53,506 bases of DNA from JBDTYT01 sp040005555 (GCA_040005555.1 JBDTYT010000003.1:1-53506), one strand, 5' to 3'. Positions 1-8,234 are shown, counted from the first letter of the stretch. Notes: generated by a model not told the origin, from the sequence alone. Translations and numbers: made by a program.

Positions 1-1725
1 CACCGCCGCGTCGCGGTCCATCCCGACGACGTTCGGCATGGGGAACTCCGGCGGCCCGAGCGACACCGTGATCGTCACCGTCTGACCCGGTTGCAGGTCG
101 GTGTTCTTCACGGGGTCCTGCGAGATCACGTCGCCGCGCTGCACCACGGTCGAGAAGTCCTCCTGCCGATCGACGAGGAACCCCGCCGTCGTGAGGAGCG
201 TGGCGGCTTGCTCCTCGGTGAGACCGATGACCTTCGGCACGGGGAGCGGGCTCGGGCCCTTGCTGATGACGACGTCGATGCCGCTGCCTTGCGGGGCTTG
301 CGCGTTCGATCGCACGCTCTGATGGATCACCTGATCGATGGCGAACGAGTTGCTGAAGGACTTCGTGACGTCGCCGAGCTTCAAGTTCGCCGCCTGCAGC
401 GCCGCGTGCACCTGGTCGATCGGCATGCCGAGCAGGTTCGGCACCGGTACCGGGGGGGGGCCGAGCGAGAGCACGAGGGTCACCCTCGAGCCCGTCTTCA
501 CCGAGACGCCTTCAGCGGGTTCCACGCGGAGCACGACGCCCTCATCGATCTTCGTCGAGTAGTCGCCGTCGGCGAGCTTGACGGTGAGCCCCGCGTCCTC
601 GAGCCGTGTCTGGGCCTCGGACGCCGTGAGCCCGACGACGCGCGGCACATCGATGGCGTGGGGGATCAGGTAGGTCCAGGAGCCCCAGGCCGCCGCTCCG
701 ATCGCGATGAGCGCGAAGAAGATCCCGAGCGCCCATCGGCCCTTGCGGCGACGGGTGGTGGTGCCGTCGCGCGAGCGCGGGATCGTGACGGTGGTCGCGC
801 GCTCGAGCCCGGGTGGGGCGGGGATGACCTGGACGTCGGGAACGAGCTCGGCGATCGGACGGGCGGGAGGAAGATCGGCCATCTCGCTTTGCAGGTCTCG
901 GCGCGCCTCGGCCGACGACTCCGGCCGGAGCTCGCGCTCGATCTCGGTCATCGAGGACACCCAGCCGTCCAAGCCGACCGGCACGGCCGGGTTGCGGCCC
1001 GAGGGCGGAGGCACGCGCTCGCGAAGATGCTTGACGGCGATCGCCACCGGGGTCTCGCCGGTGAACGGGATACGGCCGGTGAGCATCTCGTACGCGACGA
1101 TGCCGAGCGAGTACAGGTCGGTCCTCGGATCCGCGGGCTCGCCTTGGAGCTGCTCGGGCGCGAGGTACTGCACGGTGCCGGTCACCATGCCGGCCTGCGT
1201 GATCTGCGCGTCGGCGTACGCGCGCGCGAGCCCGAAATCCGCGACCTTCACGACGCCGTCGCGCGTCAACATGATGTTCTCGGGCTTGATGTCGCGATGC
1301 ACGATGCCTTGGCGATGCGCGTGATCGAGCGCGGACAGGACCGGCAAGAGGACCTCGGCGGCCTGGGCGGGAGCGAGCAGTCCCTCGGCGTTCAGAACCT
1401 CGCGCAGGCTCTGTCCGCGGACGAACTCCATCACCATGAAGTACACGCCGTCGACGGATCCCCAGTCGTGGACGGACACGATGTTCGGGTGACCGAGCCC
1501 CGCAGCCGAACGCGCCTCGCGGCGGAACCGGTCGACGAACCCCGCGTCGCCGGCGAGCGCCGCGTGCAGGACCTTGATCGCGACCTCCCGGTCTAAGACG
1601 GCGTCGTGCGCGCGGAAGACCTCTCCCATCCCGCCCGCGGCGATACGATCGACGACGTGGTACCTGCCGTCGAGGGTCCGCAGCGAGCGAACGGGATCGG
1701 ACCCACCGAGGGGTCGCTGAGACAC
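1..1725 (-). CDS. pknB: PASTA-domain Ser/Thr protein kinase, PknB/StkP type (3' end cut by window edge)
   Basis: Membrane Ser/Thr kinase thought to sense peptidoglycan fragments through extracellular PASTA repeats and to phosphorylate cell-wall and division proteins. The GTG start at 1725 gives 575 codons open to base 1. Visible in order: Gly-rich loop GGMGEVF (about 31-37), AIKVL with Lys51, HRDIKPEN with catalytic Asp145, DFG with Asp163, a basic stretch RRRKGR followed by one membrane helix (about 330-350), then PASTA repeats beginning near IDVPRVVGL. Three complete repeats and the start of a fourth (MPNVVGM) are present before the edge. The GTG has no strong SD directly upstream (GGGAGG is about 20 bases away), so the start is moderately sure. 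It is divergent from the gene at 1821. PknB genes often lie with pbpA/rodA and stp, but those are outside the window if present. Confidence 0.93.
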   Translation of the reverse strand, partial: MSQRPLGGSDPVRSLRTLDGRYHVVDRIAAGGMGEVFRAHDAVLDREVAIKVLHAALAGDAGFVDRFRREARSAAGLGHPNIVSVHDWGSVDGVYFMVMEFVRGQSLREVLNAEGLLAPAQAAEVLLPVLSALDHAHRQGIVHRDIKPENIMLTRDGVVKVADFGLARAYADAQITQAGMVTGTVQYLAPEQLQGEPADPRTDLYSLGIVAYEMLTGRIPFTGETPVAIAVKHLRERVPPPSGRNPAVPVGLDGWVSSMTEIERELRPESSAEARRDLQSEMADLPPARPIAELVPDVQVIPAPPGLERATTVTIPRSRDGTTTRRRKGRWALGIFFALIAIGAAAWGSWTYLIPHAIDVPRVVGLTASEAQTRLEDAGLTVKLADGDYSTKIDEGVVLRVEPAEGVSVKTGSRVTLVLSLGPPPVPVPNLLGMPIDQVHAALQAANLKLGDVTKSFSNSFAIDQVIHQSVRSNAQAPQGSGIDVVISKGPSPLPVPKVIGLTEEQAATLLTTAGFLVDRQEDFSTVVQRGDVISQDPVKNTDLQPGQTVTITVSLGPPEFPMPNVVGMDRDAAV

Positions 1726-1820
1726 CGTGCGTCTGGACGTGTGGTGAACCTCCCGTGTGCGGGCGAACTCCGGGGGCCGGGCGTGCGTCCGGGGACATTC
1801 TAGGCGGAAGGCGGAGCCGG

Positions 1821-2549
1821 ATGGGTCAAGCGGGCGCGGTTCCTGCTTCGGAGCAGGAGTTCGAGGCGGCGTTCGAACGGATCCACGGATCGATCCAGGC
1901 AGGCGAAACGGACCTGTCTCGCCTGGGGTTCTGGCGGTTGCTGAACCAGGTGAAGGCCGACCGCCGGCTCTCCGAGCGGTGGGCCGACGCCGCGGGGGAC
2001 ATCGACCGGAGGGCATTCGAGGCCCGCGTGAAGCTCCGGTTCCCCGTGTGGTTCGGGAACCTCGTGCTGGTGGCCGGGACCGCGTTCGGCGGCGCGGCAG
2101 CGTGGATCGCGCTGCGCGCCTCCGATCGAACCGTCGCGGGCGTCGCCCTCGTCGTGGCGGGAGGCACGTGGGTCGTCTCGCTGCACTGCCTTGCGCATTG
2201 GGTCGTGGGGCGAGCCGTCGGGATCCGATTCACGTCGTACTTCTTCGGGGGGCCCTCGCCTCCGCGGCCCGGGCTCAAGACCGACTACGCCACGTACCTG
2301 CGGGCCGAGCCGGGGGCTCGCGCCTGGATGCACGCGTCGGGTGCGCTCGCCTCCAAGGTGGCGCCGTTCATCGCGCTGGGGTTGTTCCCCGCCTCGAACG
2401 CGCCGGCGTGGGCGGCGTGGGTGCTCCTGGGGATCGGGGTGATCACGATCATCACCGACGTCGCGTTCTCGCGAACGTCGAGCGATTGGAAGAAGGTCAT
2501 CCGCGAGCGGAGGATCGCGCGAACGTGGCGGGACACGCGAGCGGCGTGA
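1821..2549 (+). CDS. Multi-pass membrane protein with degenerate site-2-protease (M50)-like motif
   Basis: A 242-aa protein with a soluble helical N-terminus (1-75) and about four hydrophobic segments (roughly 76-98, 105-121, 172-190, 196-214). Start chosen at ATG 1821, with GGAAGG/GGAG just upstream. Residues 120-144 read SLHCLAHWVVGR...FFGG, which resembles the M50 signature HExxH...FGG with Glu replaced by Cys123; an Asp (213) lies in the last hydrophobic segment. If homologous, it would be a catalytically dead intramembrane protease relative, but that is inference from a short motif. It lies between the kinase (divergent) and thiE, and the thiE -10 box begins 3 bases after its stop. No firm function. 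Confidence 0.75.
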   Translation: MGQAGAVPASEQEFEAAFERIHGSIQAGETDLSRLGFWRLLNQVKADRRLSERWADAAGDIDRRAFEARVKLRFPVWFGNLVLVAGTAFGGAAAWIALRASDRTVAGVALVVAGGTWVVSLHCLAHWVVGRAVGIRFTSYFFGGPSPPRPGLKTDYATYLRAEPGARAWMHASGALASKVAPFIALGLFPASNAPAWAAWVLLGIGVITIITDVAFSRTSSDWKKVIRERRIARTWRDTRAA

Positions 2550-2551
2550 CC

Positions 2552-2557
2552 TATACT
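2552..2557 (+). promoter_or_regulatory. Candidate -10 box TATACT of the thiE operon
   Basis: TATACT lies 66-71 bases before the thiE GTG, directly after the stop of the preceding gene, in an otherwise very GC-rich stretch. No good -35 is visible at 17 bases. Transcription would start near 2564, giving a leader of about 59 bases. Confidence 0.45.
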
Positions 2558-2568
2558 CGGGCCCTCGA

Positions 2569-2622
2569 ACACGGGGAGCTCGGGCCACCGGACTGAGCGG
2601 CCGGCTGGGAGGCGGCGAGGCA
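2569..2622 (+). promoter_or_regulatory. Possible truncated/degenerate TPP (THI-box) element in the thiE leader
   Basis: The leader contains CGGGGAGC, then TCGG-gcca-CCGGA, then CTGAG. This is the order and pairing of the 5' half of a TPP aptamer (CGGGGUGC, hairpin, CUGAGA). The invariant 3' half (ACCUGAUCUGGAUAAUGCCAGCG) is not seen; only GGCGGCGAGGCA just before the start vaguely resembles its end. The leader is too short for a complete aptamer. The position before a thiamine gene fits, but the element may be non-functional or a coincidence. Confidence 0.3.
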
Positions 2623-3273
2623 GTGCTCGATCCTCGATCTCTCGGTCTGTACGTCCTGACCTCGAGCGGGTACGTTCCGGGGCGCGGGCATCTCGATGTG
2701 GGTCTGGCCGCGATCGAAGGCGGTGCGACCGCGATCCAGCTCCGCGCCCCCTCTCTCGGCGACGCCGATCTGTTGCCCATCGCGACGGAGCTCGCGAACC
2801 GATGCCGCGAGGCACGCGTCCTGTTCCTCGTCAACGATCGTGTCGAGGTCGCGATCGCCTCCGGTGCGGACGGTGCTCACGTGGGTCAGGACGACGACCC
2901 GACCGCCGCGCGCGAGGCGCTCGGTCCCGAGCGGGTCCTCGGCGTCAGTATCCTCGCGCCCGAGGAGGCCGAGACCGCGGCGGCCGCCGGCGCCGACTAC
3001 CTCGGCGTCACGATCTGGGCGACGCCGACGAAACCGGAGGCCGTGCCGGTCGACCTCGACGGTCTGCGCTCGATCGTCCGAGCCACGAGGCTCCCAGTCG
3101 TCGGGATCGGCGGGATCCACATCGGTAACGTGCGTGACGTGCTTGCCGCCGGCGCCGCCGGCGTGGCGGTGGTCTCGGCCGTCGGTGCGGCGCCCGACCC
3201 GGTCGCGGCGACCGCACGGTTCGCGGCGGTGGTCCATGCATTCGACCCATCCGACCACCCTGATGCGCGATGA
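2623..3273 (+). CDS. thiE: Thiamine-phosphate synthase
   Basis: Joins HMP-PP and the thiazole phosphate to make thiamine monophosphate in the cytoplasm. The 216-aa length suits the TIM-barrel family. Visible: LYVLTSSG at the N-terminus (strand 1), ATAIQLRAPSL (the QLR motif), FLVNDRVEVA (pyrimidine-binding NDR), DGAHVGQDD, DYLGVTIWATPTK (equivalent of the GxxxxTxTK phosphate loop) and VVGIGGI near the end. The GTG start at 2623 has GGGAGGCGG upstream. Its last 4 bases overlap the start of the PurM-like gene (ATGA), so the pair is probably translationally coupled. No other thiamine gene is in the window. Confidence 0.93.
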   Translation: MLDPRSLGLYVLTSSGYVPGRGHLDVGLAAIEGGATAIQLRAPSLGDADLLPIATELANRCREARVLFLVNDRVEVAIASGADGAHVGQDDDPTAAREALGPERVLGVSILAPEEAETAAAAGADYLGVTIWATPTKPEAVPVDLDGLRSIVRATRLPVVGIGGIHIGNVRDVLAAGAAGVAVVSAVGAAPDPVAATARFAAVVHAFDPSDHPDAR

Positions 3274-4343
3274 CGGAACAGCGGACCGGCAAAGCGACGG
3301 CCGAGCTGTTCGAACAGGTCATCCTCCGACGGCTCGGCGCCAACGATCCCGACGTGCTCGTCGGTCCCCAACACGGTGTCGACGTGGGCGTCGTGCGGGT
3401 GGCCGAAGGGGTCGCGATGGCGCTCTCGGCCGATCCCGTGTTCATCGTGCCCGCGTTCGGGTGGGAGCGCGCGGCGTGGTTCGCCGTGCACATCCTGGCC
3501 TCGGATGCCGCGACGAGCGGCCTGCCTCTGCGATGGATGGCCGTCGATCTCAACCTGCCTCCGGAGATCACGGACGAGGAACTCACCGCGCTGTGGGATG
3601 CGTTTCACCGCACGTGTGAAGACATCGGCGTGGCCGTCGTGACCGGGCACACCGCTCGGTACGACGGATGCGCCTGGCCGATGGTGGGCGGGGCGGTCTG
3701 CCTCGCCGCGGGGCCCGAGGATCGGTTCGTCACGCCGACGATGGCTCAGCCCGGCGATCGCGTCGTCGTCACGAAAGGAGCCGCCATCGAGGCGACGGCC
3801 CTATTCGCTGCGACCTTCCCGGGGCGGCTCACGCAAGGGGTCGGAGCGGACGTCGTTCGGGCCGCTGACGCGTTGTTCGAGCACATGACGGTCGTGCCCG
3901 AGGCGACCATCGCGAGCACCTTCGGCCTGCGCAGCGAGGGCGTGACCTCGATGCACGACGCGACCGAGGGCGGGGTCATCGGCGGGCTCGCAGAGGTGGC
4001 CGTCGCCTCCGGGACAGGGATGCGGGTCGAACGGGCGGCGATCCCCGTCCGGCCCGAGGTCCGTGCCGTGTGCGATCACGTGGGGATCGACCCGTACGTC
4101 TCGATCTCGGAGGGCACGCTCATCGCGACGGTCGTTCCGGCGCGCGCGGCCCCGTTCGTCGATGCCCTTGCGGCGCATGGGATCGAGGCGGCGATCGTCG
4201 GAGAGGTTACGGATCCAGCACACGGCCGGTTGCTCCTGACCGAGGACGGCGAGCGGCCCCTGGAGCACCCGGGGCTCGATCCGTTCTGGGGAGCGTTCGG
4301 ACGGTGGTCGAGCGAGGCCTCGGGCATCGACGAACGATCGTGA
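3270..4343 (+). CDS. PurM/HypE/ThiL-fold (AIR synthase-related) protein
   Basis: A 357-aa two-domain protein of the AIR-synthase superfamily, whose members bind ATP at a dimer interface (PurM, SelD, HypE, ThiL). Visible: Asp-rich N-terminal substrate region (GVDVGVV, SADPVF), a Gly-rich central part (GGAVCLA, PGDRVVVTKGAAIEATA), and MHDATEGGVIGGLAEVA in the C-terminal domain, which is closer to HypE (D-P/A-T-xGG) than to classical ThiL. The ATGA overlap with thiE suggests a thiamine role such as thiamine-monophosphate kinase, but this is inferred from context only; the typical ThiL N-terminal DD motif is not obvious. Convergent with the GNAT gene 6 bases away. Confidence 0.8.
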   Translation: MTEQRTGKATAELFEQVILRRLGANDPDVLVGPQHGVDVGVVRVAEGVAMALSADPVFIVPAFGWERAAWFAVHILASDAATSGLPLRWMAVDLNLPPEITDEELTALWDAFHRTCEDIGVAVVTGHTARYDGCAWPMVGGAVCLAAGPEDRFVTPTMAQPGDRVVVTKGAAIEATALFAATFPGRLTQGVGADVVRAADALFEHMTVVPEATIASTFGLRSEGVTSMHDATEGGVIGGLAEVAVASGTGMRVERAAIPVRPEVRAVCDHVGIDPYVSISEGTLIATVVPARAAPFVDALAAHGIEAAIVGEVTDPAHGRLLLTEDGERPLEHPGLDPFWGAFGRWSSEASGIDERS

Positions 4344-4349
4344 AGAAAG

Positions 4350-4940
4350 TTAGGTGGACCTTGAGGCCGGACCCGGAGTGGATCGGGGTCTGCGTGGGGT
4401 CTCCTGGGTGAGGACCTCGTCCGAGAGCATCGCCCACCGTTCGTGGTCGCGCCATCGTCCGCCGATCTTCAGGTAGCGGGGCGACAGCCCTTCGCGCCGG
4501 AACCCGAGCCGCTTCACGAGCGCGATCGATGCCGTGTTCGCGGGCTGGATGTTCGCCTCGACGCGATGCAGACCGAGCGGACCGAACGCGTGGCGGATCA
4601 CGAGGCGGATCCCCTCGGTCATGAGGCCGTGACCTTCGAAGGGTGCGAACACGTAGTAGCCGAGGTACGCGTTGCGGAAGTTGCCGAGGAAGATCTGGTT
4701 GAGGTTCACCACCCCGACGATCGCTCGGTCATCGTTGCGGCACACTAGGAAGCCTGCGTCGTCGGCTCGACGCAGGCGCCGAAGGTACTCGGCGAAGGCG
4801 GCGTCGTCGTTCGGCGGGTGCACCCACGGGCGGTGCAAGCGCTCGCTCGCGGCTACGCGCGCGAGGAACTCCTCGCGATCGCGGGGCCCGGGGTGGCGCA
4901 GGTGGACGAGCTCGCCTCGATCGATCACCCGCGCCGCCAC
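4350..4940 (-). CDS. GNAT acetyltransferase, RimJ/RimL type
   Basis: A 196-aa acetyl-CoA-dependent N-acetyltransferase. Visible: GELVHLRHPGPRD at the N-terminus, IVGVVNLNQI (strand 4), GYYVFAPFEGHGLMTEGI (acetyl-CoA pyrophosphate loop, motif A), LGLHRVEANIQPANTASIALVKRLGFRREG (motif B, typical of the RimJ/RimL subfamily). This subfamily acetylates N-terminal Ser/Ala of ribosomal proteins or small amines; the substrate here cannot be told. The C-terminal 20 residues (Pro/Arg/Ser rich) are unconserved-looking. Confidence 0.9.
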   Translation of the reverse strand: MAARVIDRGELVHLRHPGPRDREEFLARVAASERLHRPWVHPPNDDAAFAEYLRRLRRADDAGFLVCRNDDRAIVGVVNLNQIFLGNFRNAYLGYYVFAPFEGHGLMTEGIRLVIRHAFGPLGLHRVEANIQPANTASIALVKRLGFRREGLSPRYLKIGGRWRDHERWAMLSDEVLTQETPRRPRSTPGPASRST

Positions 4941-4984
4941 GGACGGAACGGTACCCCGTCCGGTCGCGGTAGGGTTGTCGACCC

Positions 4985-5854
4985 ATGGACGTCGTGACGA
5001 TCGGTGACGTGATGATCGACGTGCGCGTCGAGGCCGACGCGCTCGAGGAGGGTGGCGACGTGCACGGTCGCGTGCTCGTCCGTCCTGGTGGCAGCGCTGC
5101 GAACGCGGCCGTGTGGGCGGCGCACACCGGTCGCAGGGCGCGGGTGCACGGCCGGGTCGGGGCCGACGTCTCGGGGGCGCTCGTTCGCGACGAGCTCATG
5201 CAGCGCGGTGTCGAGCCCGCCCTTGCGGTCGATCGGGAATGCGACACGGGCACGCGGCTCGTCGTGCACGAGCCGGGGGAGCGCTCGATGGTGGCGGACC
5301 GCGGCGCGAACAGCAGGCTCTCACCTGATGACCTCCCCGAGCGGATCGAAGCGGCTGCGGTGCTCGTCTCCGGTTATGCATTGCTGCACGAGCCATCGTT
5401 CCCGGCGGCCCAGGCGGCGTTGGAGCGCGCGCACGCGCGGTTCGTCGCCGTCGACGCCGGCTCGTGGTCGCTGTTGCGCGCGTTCGGTGCCGACCGGTTC
5501 TACGACGTCACGAAGCGGGCGACGATGCTCCTGGCGAACGAGCGCGAAGCCGAGGTGCTGAGCGGGCGTCGAGGGAGCGCAGCAACCGACGTCCTCACCC
5601 AGCGATACCCCGTGGTCTGCGTCAAGCTCGGCGAGGCAGGGGCGGTCATGTCGTGGGAGGGTCTCGTGATCCGGTATGCGGGTGAGCCGATCGACGAGAT
5701 GGATCGGACGGGCGCCGGCGACGCGTTCGACGGCGTGCTGCTCGCGGCGCTCGTTGCCGGCACGTCGCCGGGAGACGCCTTGCGGGCCGCGTGCCACGCC
5801 GGCGCTCGCGTGGCGGGGAGCCTCGAGACGTGGCCCGAGCGGGGAGTCGCGTGA
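4985..5854 (+). CDS. PfkB-family carbohydrate/nucleoside kinase
   Basis: A 289-aa ribokinase-fold kinase phosphorylating a sugar or nucleoside with ATP. Visible: VTIGDVMIDV at the N-terminus, the first PfkB signature RPGGSAANAAVWAAHTG (about 33-49), RVGADVSG, and the second signature DRTGAGDAFDG with the catalytic Asp near residue 241, then GxxxxxA helices. The substrate is not evident: no clear KDG kinase or ribokinase marker, and the neighbours (GNAT, glycosyltransferase) do not settle it. The ATG is 44 bases from the divergent GNAT start. Confidence 0.9.
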   Translation: MDVVTIGDVMIDVRVEADALEEGGDVHGRVLVRPGGSAANAAVWAAHTGRRARVHGRVGADVSGALVRDELMQRGVEPALAVDRECDTGTRLVVHEPGERSMVADRGANSRLSPDDLPERIEAAAVLVSGYALLHEPSFPAAQAALERAHARFVAVDAGSWSLLRAFGADRFYDVTKRATMLLANEREAEVLSGRRGSAATDVLTQRYPVVCVKLGEAGAVMSWEGLVIRYAGEPIDEMDRTGAGDAFDGVLLAALVAGTSPGDALRAACHAGARVAGSLETWPERGVA

Positions 5855-5864
5855 GCCTGACGAC

Positions 5865-6911
5865 CTAGCGGAGCCAGGTCTTCGTGATGGCTTTCGTGAA
5901 ATGCCAGCCGTACCGGAGCGACTTCGGTTTCTTCGAGACACCACCGCGGCGGGTGAGGAACGTGACGGGGACCTCGATCACTCGCGCGTGCTGGCGGAGA
6001 GCCTCGATCGTGACCTCGGACGTCCAGAACTGGTCCTGCTCGAGGATCAACTTGCGGAGCGTCTCCGCCGACGTGGCGCGGTAGCCGCTCGAGATGTCGG
6101 TCACGCGCTGCCCGGTCAGCACGGTGACCACCCACGAGAAGAAGTGGACGCCGAGGTGCCGGACCACGCTCTCGCGCTCGAAGTCGCCGAGCATCCGCGA
6201 GCCGTTCACGTGGTCGGCCGCACCGCCGATGATCGGCCCCACGAGCATGGGCATCTCCTCGGGCTGGTGCTGGCCATCGGCGTCGATCGAGACAACGATG
6301 TCGGCACCGAGGCGCAGCGCGATGTCGTAGCCGACGCGGAGCGCGAGCCCGCCTCCTCGGCGGATCGGAAGCGTGGCGGCGAAGGCGCCGGCGGCTCGAG
6401 CCGCATCCGCCGTGCCATCGTCCGAGCGGTCGTCGATCACGATCGGGATCACCGCGTAGCCCTCGATCTCCCTCGGCATCGCGTCGATCACCGCGCCGAC
6501 GTTCTCGGCCTCGTTGTGCGCCGGAGAGATGACCACGATCTTCTTCCCCGGCGGCAGGTCGGACGCCCCGTCCCAATCGAACGCCGCCTGTCCGAGGGAC
6601 TCGACGAGGAGCCGGATGCTGCGCTCGCTCGTGTCGACCTCGGACTGCATACGGACCAGGAGGAGGAACAAGATCACGACGGCGATCAGCAGCGCGCCGG
6701 TCAGCCGTTGTCCGCTGCCCGGACGGAAGTTCAACGCATCGAAGACGGGGTTGAACCACGACGGGTGGATCGCGAGCAGCACGACGCCCATCGCGATGAG
6801 CCAGGTGATGATGAGGCTGAAGCGGCTGATCTGGCTGCGGCGGTAGCGAAGGTACGCGACGCCGAAGAACACCGCCGCGAACACGCCACCGAGGATGCGA
6901 AGGACGAGCAT
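5865..6911 (-). CDS. Glycosyltransferase family 2 with N-terminal DUF2304 membrane domain
   Basis: A 348-aa fusion. Residues 1-95 hold three membrane segments (starting at residue 1, then about 33-50 and 70-88) of the DUF2304 type. From about 120 follows a GT2 catalytic domain of the dolichyl/polyprenyl-phosphate mannose synthase kind: KIVVISPAHNEAENVG, VIDDRSDDGT, then SIDADGQHQPEEM (DXD-like nucleotide-sugar site) and SGYRATSAETLRKL. It probably transfers a sugar to a lipid carrier at the inner membrane face. It is downstream of the SQD1-like gene on the same strand (54-base gap), so both may act in glycolipid or surface polysaccharide assembly. DUF2304 and the GT2 are usually two adjacent genes; here they are one chain. 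Confidence 0.9.
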   Translation of the reverse strand: MLVLRILGGVFAAVFFGVAYLRYRRSQISRFSLIITWLIAMGVVLLAIHPSWFNPVFDALNFRPGSGQRLTGALLIAVVILFLLLVRMQSEVDTSERSIRLLVESLGQAAFDWDGASDLPPGKKIVVISPAHNEAENVGAVIDAMPREIEGYAVIPIVIDDRSDDGTADAARAAGAFAATLPIRRGGGLALRVGYDIALRLGADIVVSIDADGQHQPEEMPMLVGPIIGGAADHVNGSRMLGDFERESVVRHLGVHFFSWVVTVLTGQRVTDISSGYRATSAETLRKLILEQDQFWTSEVTIEALRQHARVIEVPVTFLTRRGGVSKKPKSLRYGWHFTKAITKTWLR

Positions 6912-6965
6912 CGGAAGCCGCAGGATAACAGCGCCTCGAGGCGCGCCGGGCGAACCGCTCGCGTG

Positions 6966-8141
6966 CTACGGAGCGGAGCGCTCTCGGACGCCGCGCCAGC
7001 GGGTCTTCGGGTCGATGTGATCGGGGATCACGCGATCCCGGTAGCGCTCGATCTCGGTGAACATCGACTCGATCAGCGTTTCGGAGAGCAGGTGCGGCTC
7101 GAGGCCGAGGTCCAGGAGCTTCGTGTGGGTGGCGTTGTAGTAGTGCTCCTCCATCTCGACCCGGGGGTTGTCGACATGGCGTACCTCGACGGTCAGACCC
7201 ACCTGCGCGCCCGCCTTCTGCACCAACTCGGCGAGCTCACGCACCGAGAACTGCTCGGTGAACTGGTTGAAGACCCGGAACTCGCCGCCCTCGGCCGGGG
7301 TCGTCACGGCGAGCTCGACGCACCGCAGGGTGTCCACGATGTTGAGGTACCCGCGCGTCTGGCCGCCCTTTCCGTACACGGTGAGCGGATGTCCGATCAC
7401 GGCTTGGAGGCAGAACCGGTTGAGCGCGGTGCCGAACACCTCGTCGTAGTCGAACCGTGTGTTGAGCCGCTCGTCGAGCGCGGTCTCGTCGGTTTGGATG
7501 CCGTACACGACCCCTTGGTTGAGATCGGTGGCCCGCAGGCCCCAGATCCGGCACGCGAAGTGGACGTTGTGCGAGTCGTGCACTTTCGACAGGTGATACA
7601 TCGACCCGGGGATCTTCGGGAAGGGCAGGACATCGGTGCGCCCGTGGTGAGCGATCTCGATGTAGCCCTCCTCGATGTCGATGTTCGGGGTGCCGTACTC
7701 GCCCATCGTGCCGAGTTTGACCAGGTGAGACTCGGGCGCGAACTCGGCCATCGCGTACAGCACGTTCAAGGTGTTCACGACGTTGTTCGTCTGGGTGAAG
7801 ACCGCGTGCTCGCGGTCGATCATCGAGTACGGTGCCGAGGGCATCTCGCCGTAGTGCACGATCGCTTCCGGCTCGAAGTCGCGGAACAGGCGCTCGACGA
7901 CGGCCCACTCGGTGAGGTCGCCCTCGGTGGTGCCGATCTGTCGGCCGGTGATCTCGTGGAACGCGGCGGCGCGCTCGGGCAACGATGATCCGATCGGGGT
8001 GAGCGAATCCGTGCCGGCCTCTCGGTGCGCGGTGCGGCGCAGATAGTTGTCGACGGCGTGGACCTCGTGGCCCGCTCGAGCGAATCGCATCGACGTGGCC
8101 CAGCCGAGGTACCCGTCGCCGCCCAGGACGAGGACGCGCAT
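6966..8141 (-). CDS. sqdB: UDP-sulfoquinovose synthase (SQD1/SqdB family)
   Basis: A 391-aa extended short-chain dehydrogenase (NAD epimerase family) that makes UDP-sulfoquinovose from UDP-glucose and sulfite, the head group of sulfolipid SQDG. Start taken at ATG 8141 (MRVLVLGGDGYLGW) with AAGGGA upstream; a longer reading from 8216 lacks support. Visible: Rossmann GGDGYLGW, LGTMGEYGTPNIDIEEG (the diagnostic SQD1 segment with catalytic Thr), MYHLSKVHDSHN (catalytic YxxxK), GIQTDETALDERLNTRFDYDEVFGTALNRF, VYGKGGQTRGYLNI. A sulfoquinovosyltransferase (SqdX/SQD2) is not seen next to it; the GT2 behind it is of another kind. Confidence 0.93.
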   Translation of the reverse strand: MRVLVLGGDGYLGWATSMRFARAGHEVHAVDNYLRRTAHREAGTDSLTPIGSSLPERAAAFHEITGRQIGTTEGDLTEWAVVERLFRDFEPEAIVHYGEMPSAPYSMIDREHAVFTQTNNVVNTLNVLYAMAEFAPESHLVKLGTMGEYGTPNIDIEEGYIEIAHHGRTDVLPFPKIPGSMYHLSKVHDSHNVHFACRIWGLRATDLNQGVVYGIQTDETALDERLNTRFDYDEVFGTALNRFCLQAVIGHPLTVYGKGGQTRGYLNIVDTLRCVELAVTTPAEGGEFRVFNQFTEQFSVRELAELVQKAGAQVGLTVEVRHVDNPRVEMEEHYYNATHTKLLDLGLEPHLLSETLIESMFTEIERYRDRVIPDHIDPKTRWRGVRERSAP

Positions 8142-8178
8142 TGACGATCCCTTCGAGCATGATGGGGGAGCCCTCGTC

Positions 8179-8210
8179 ATCCTATCAACCGACCTGTCGT
8201 GGCTCGACAG
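8179..8210 (-). promoter_or_regulatory. Candidate sqdB promoter (-10 TAGGAT) with small inverted repeat
   Basis: On the minus strand TAGGAT (8184-8179) could be the -10 box for sqdB, 38 bases before its ATG. Immediately upstream lies CTGTCG-tggct-CGACAG (8194-8210, read on the plus strand; its palindromic arms are 6 bp). The hairpin could end transcription of the upstream PLP-enzyme gene or be an operator. No clear -35. Confidence 0.3.
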
Positions 8211-8234
8211 CACCACGGCCGCGGTTCGCGCGAG

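Noticed and set aside
6931..6944. GCGCCTCGAGGCGC palindrome as an operator of the GT2 gene
   Set aside because: A perfect 14-bp palindrome, but GC-only dyads of this kind are frequent in such DNA and no repressor gene or second copy was seen.
5676..7988. Plus-strand open frame of 770 codons
   Set aside because: Lies antisense to the GT2 and sqdB genes, both with clear motifs; composition is shadow-like.
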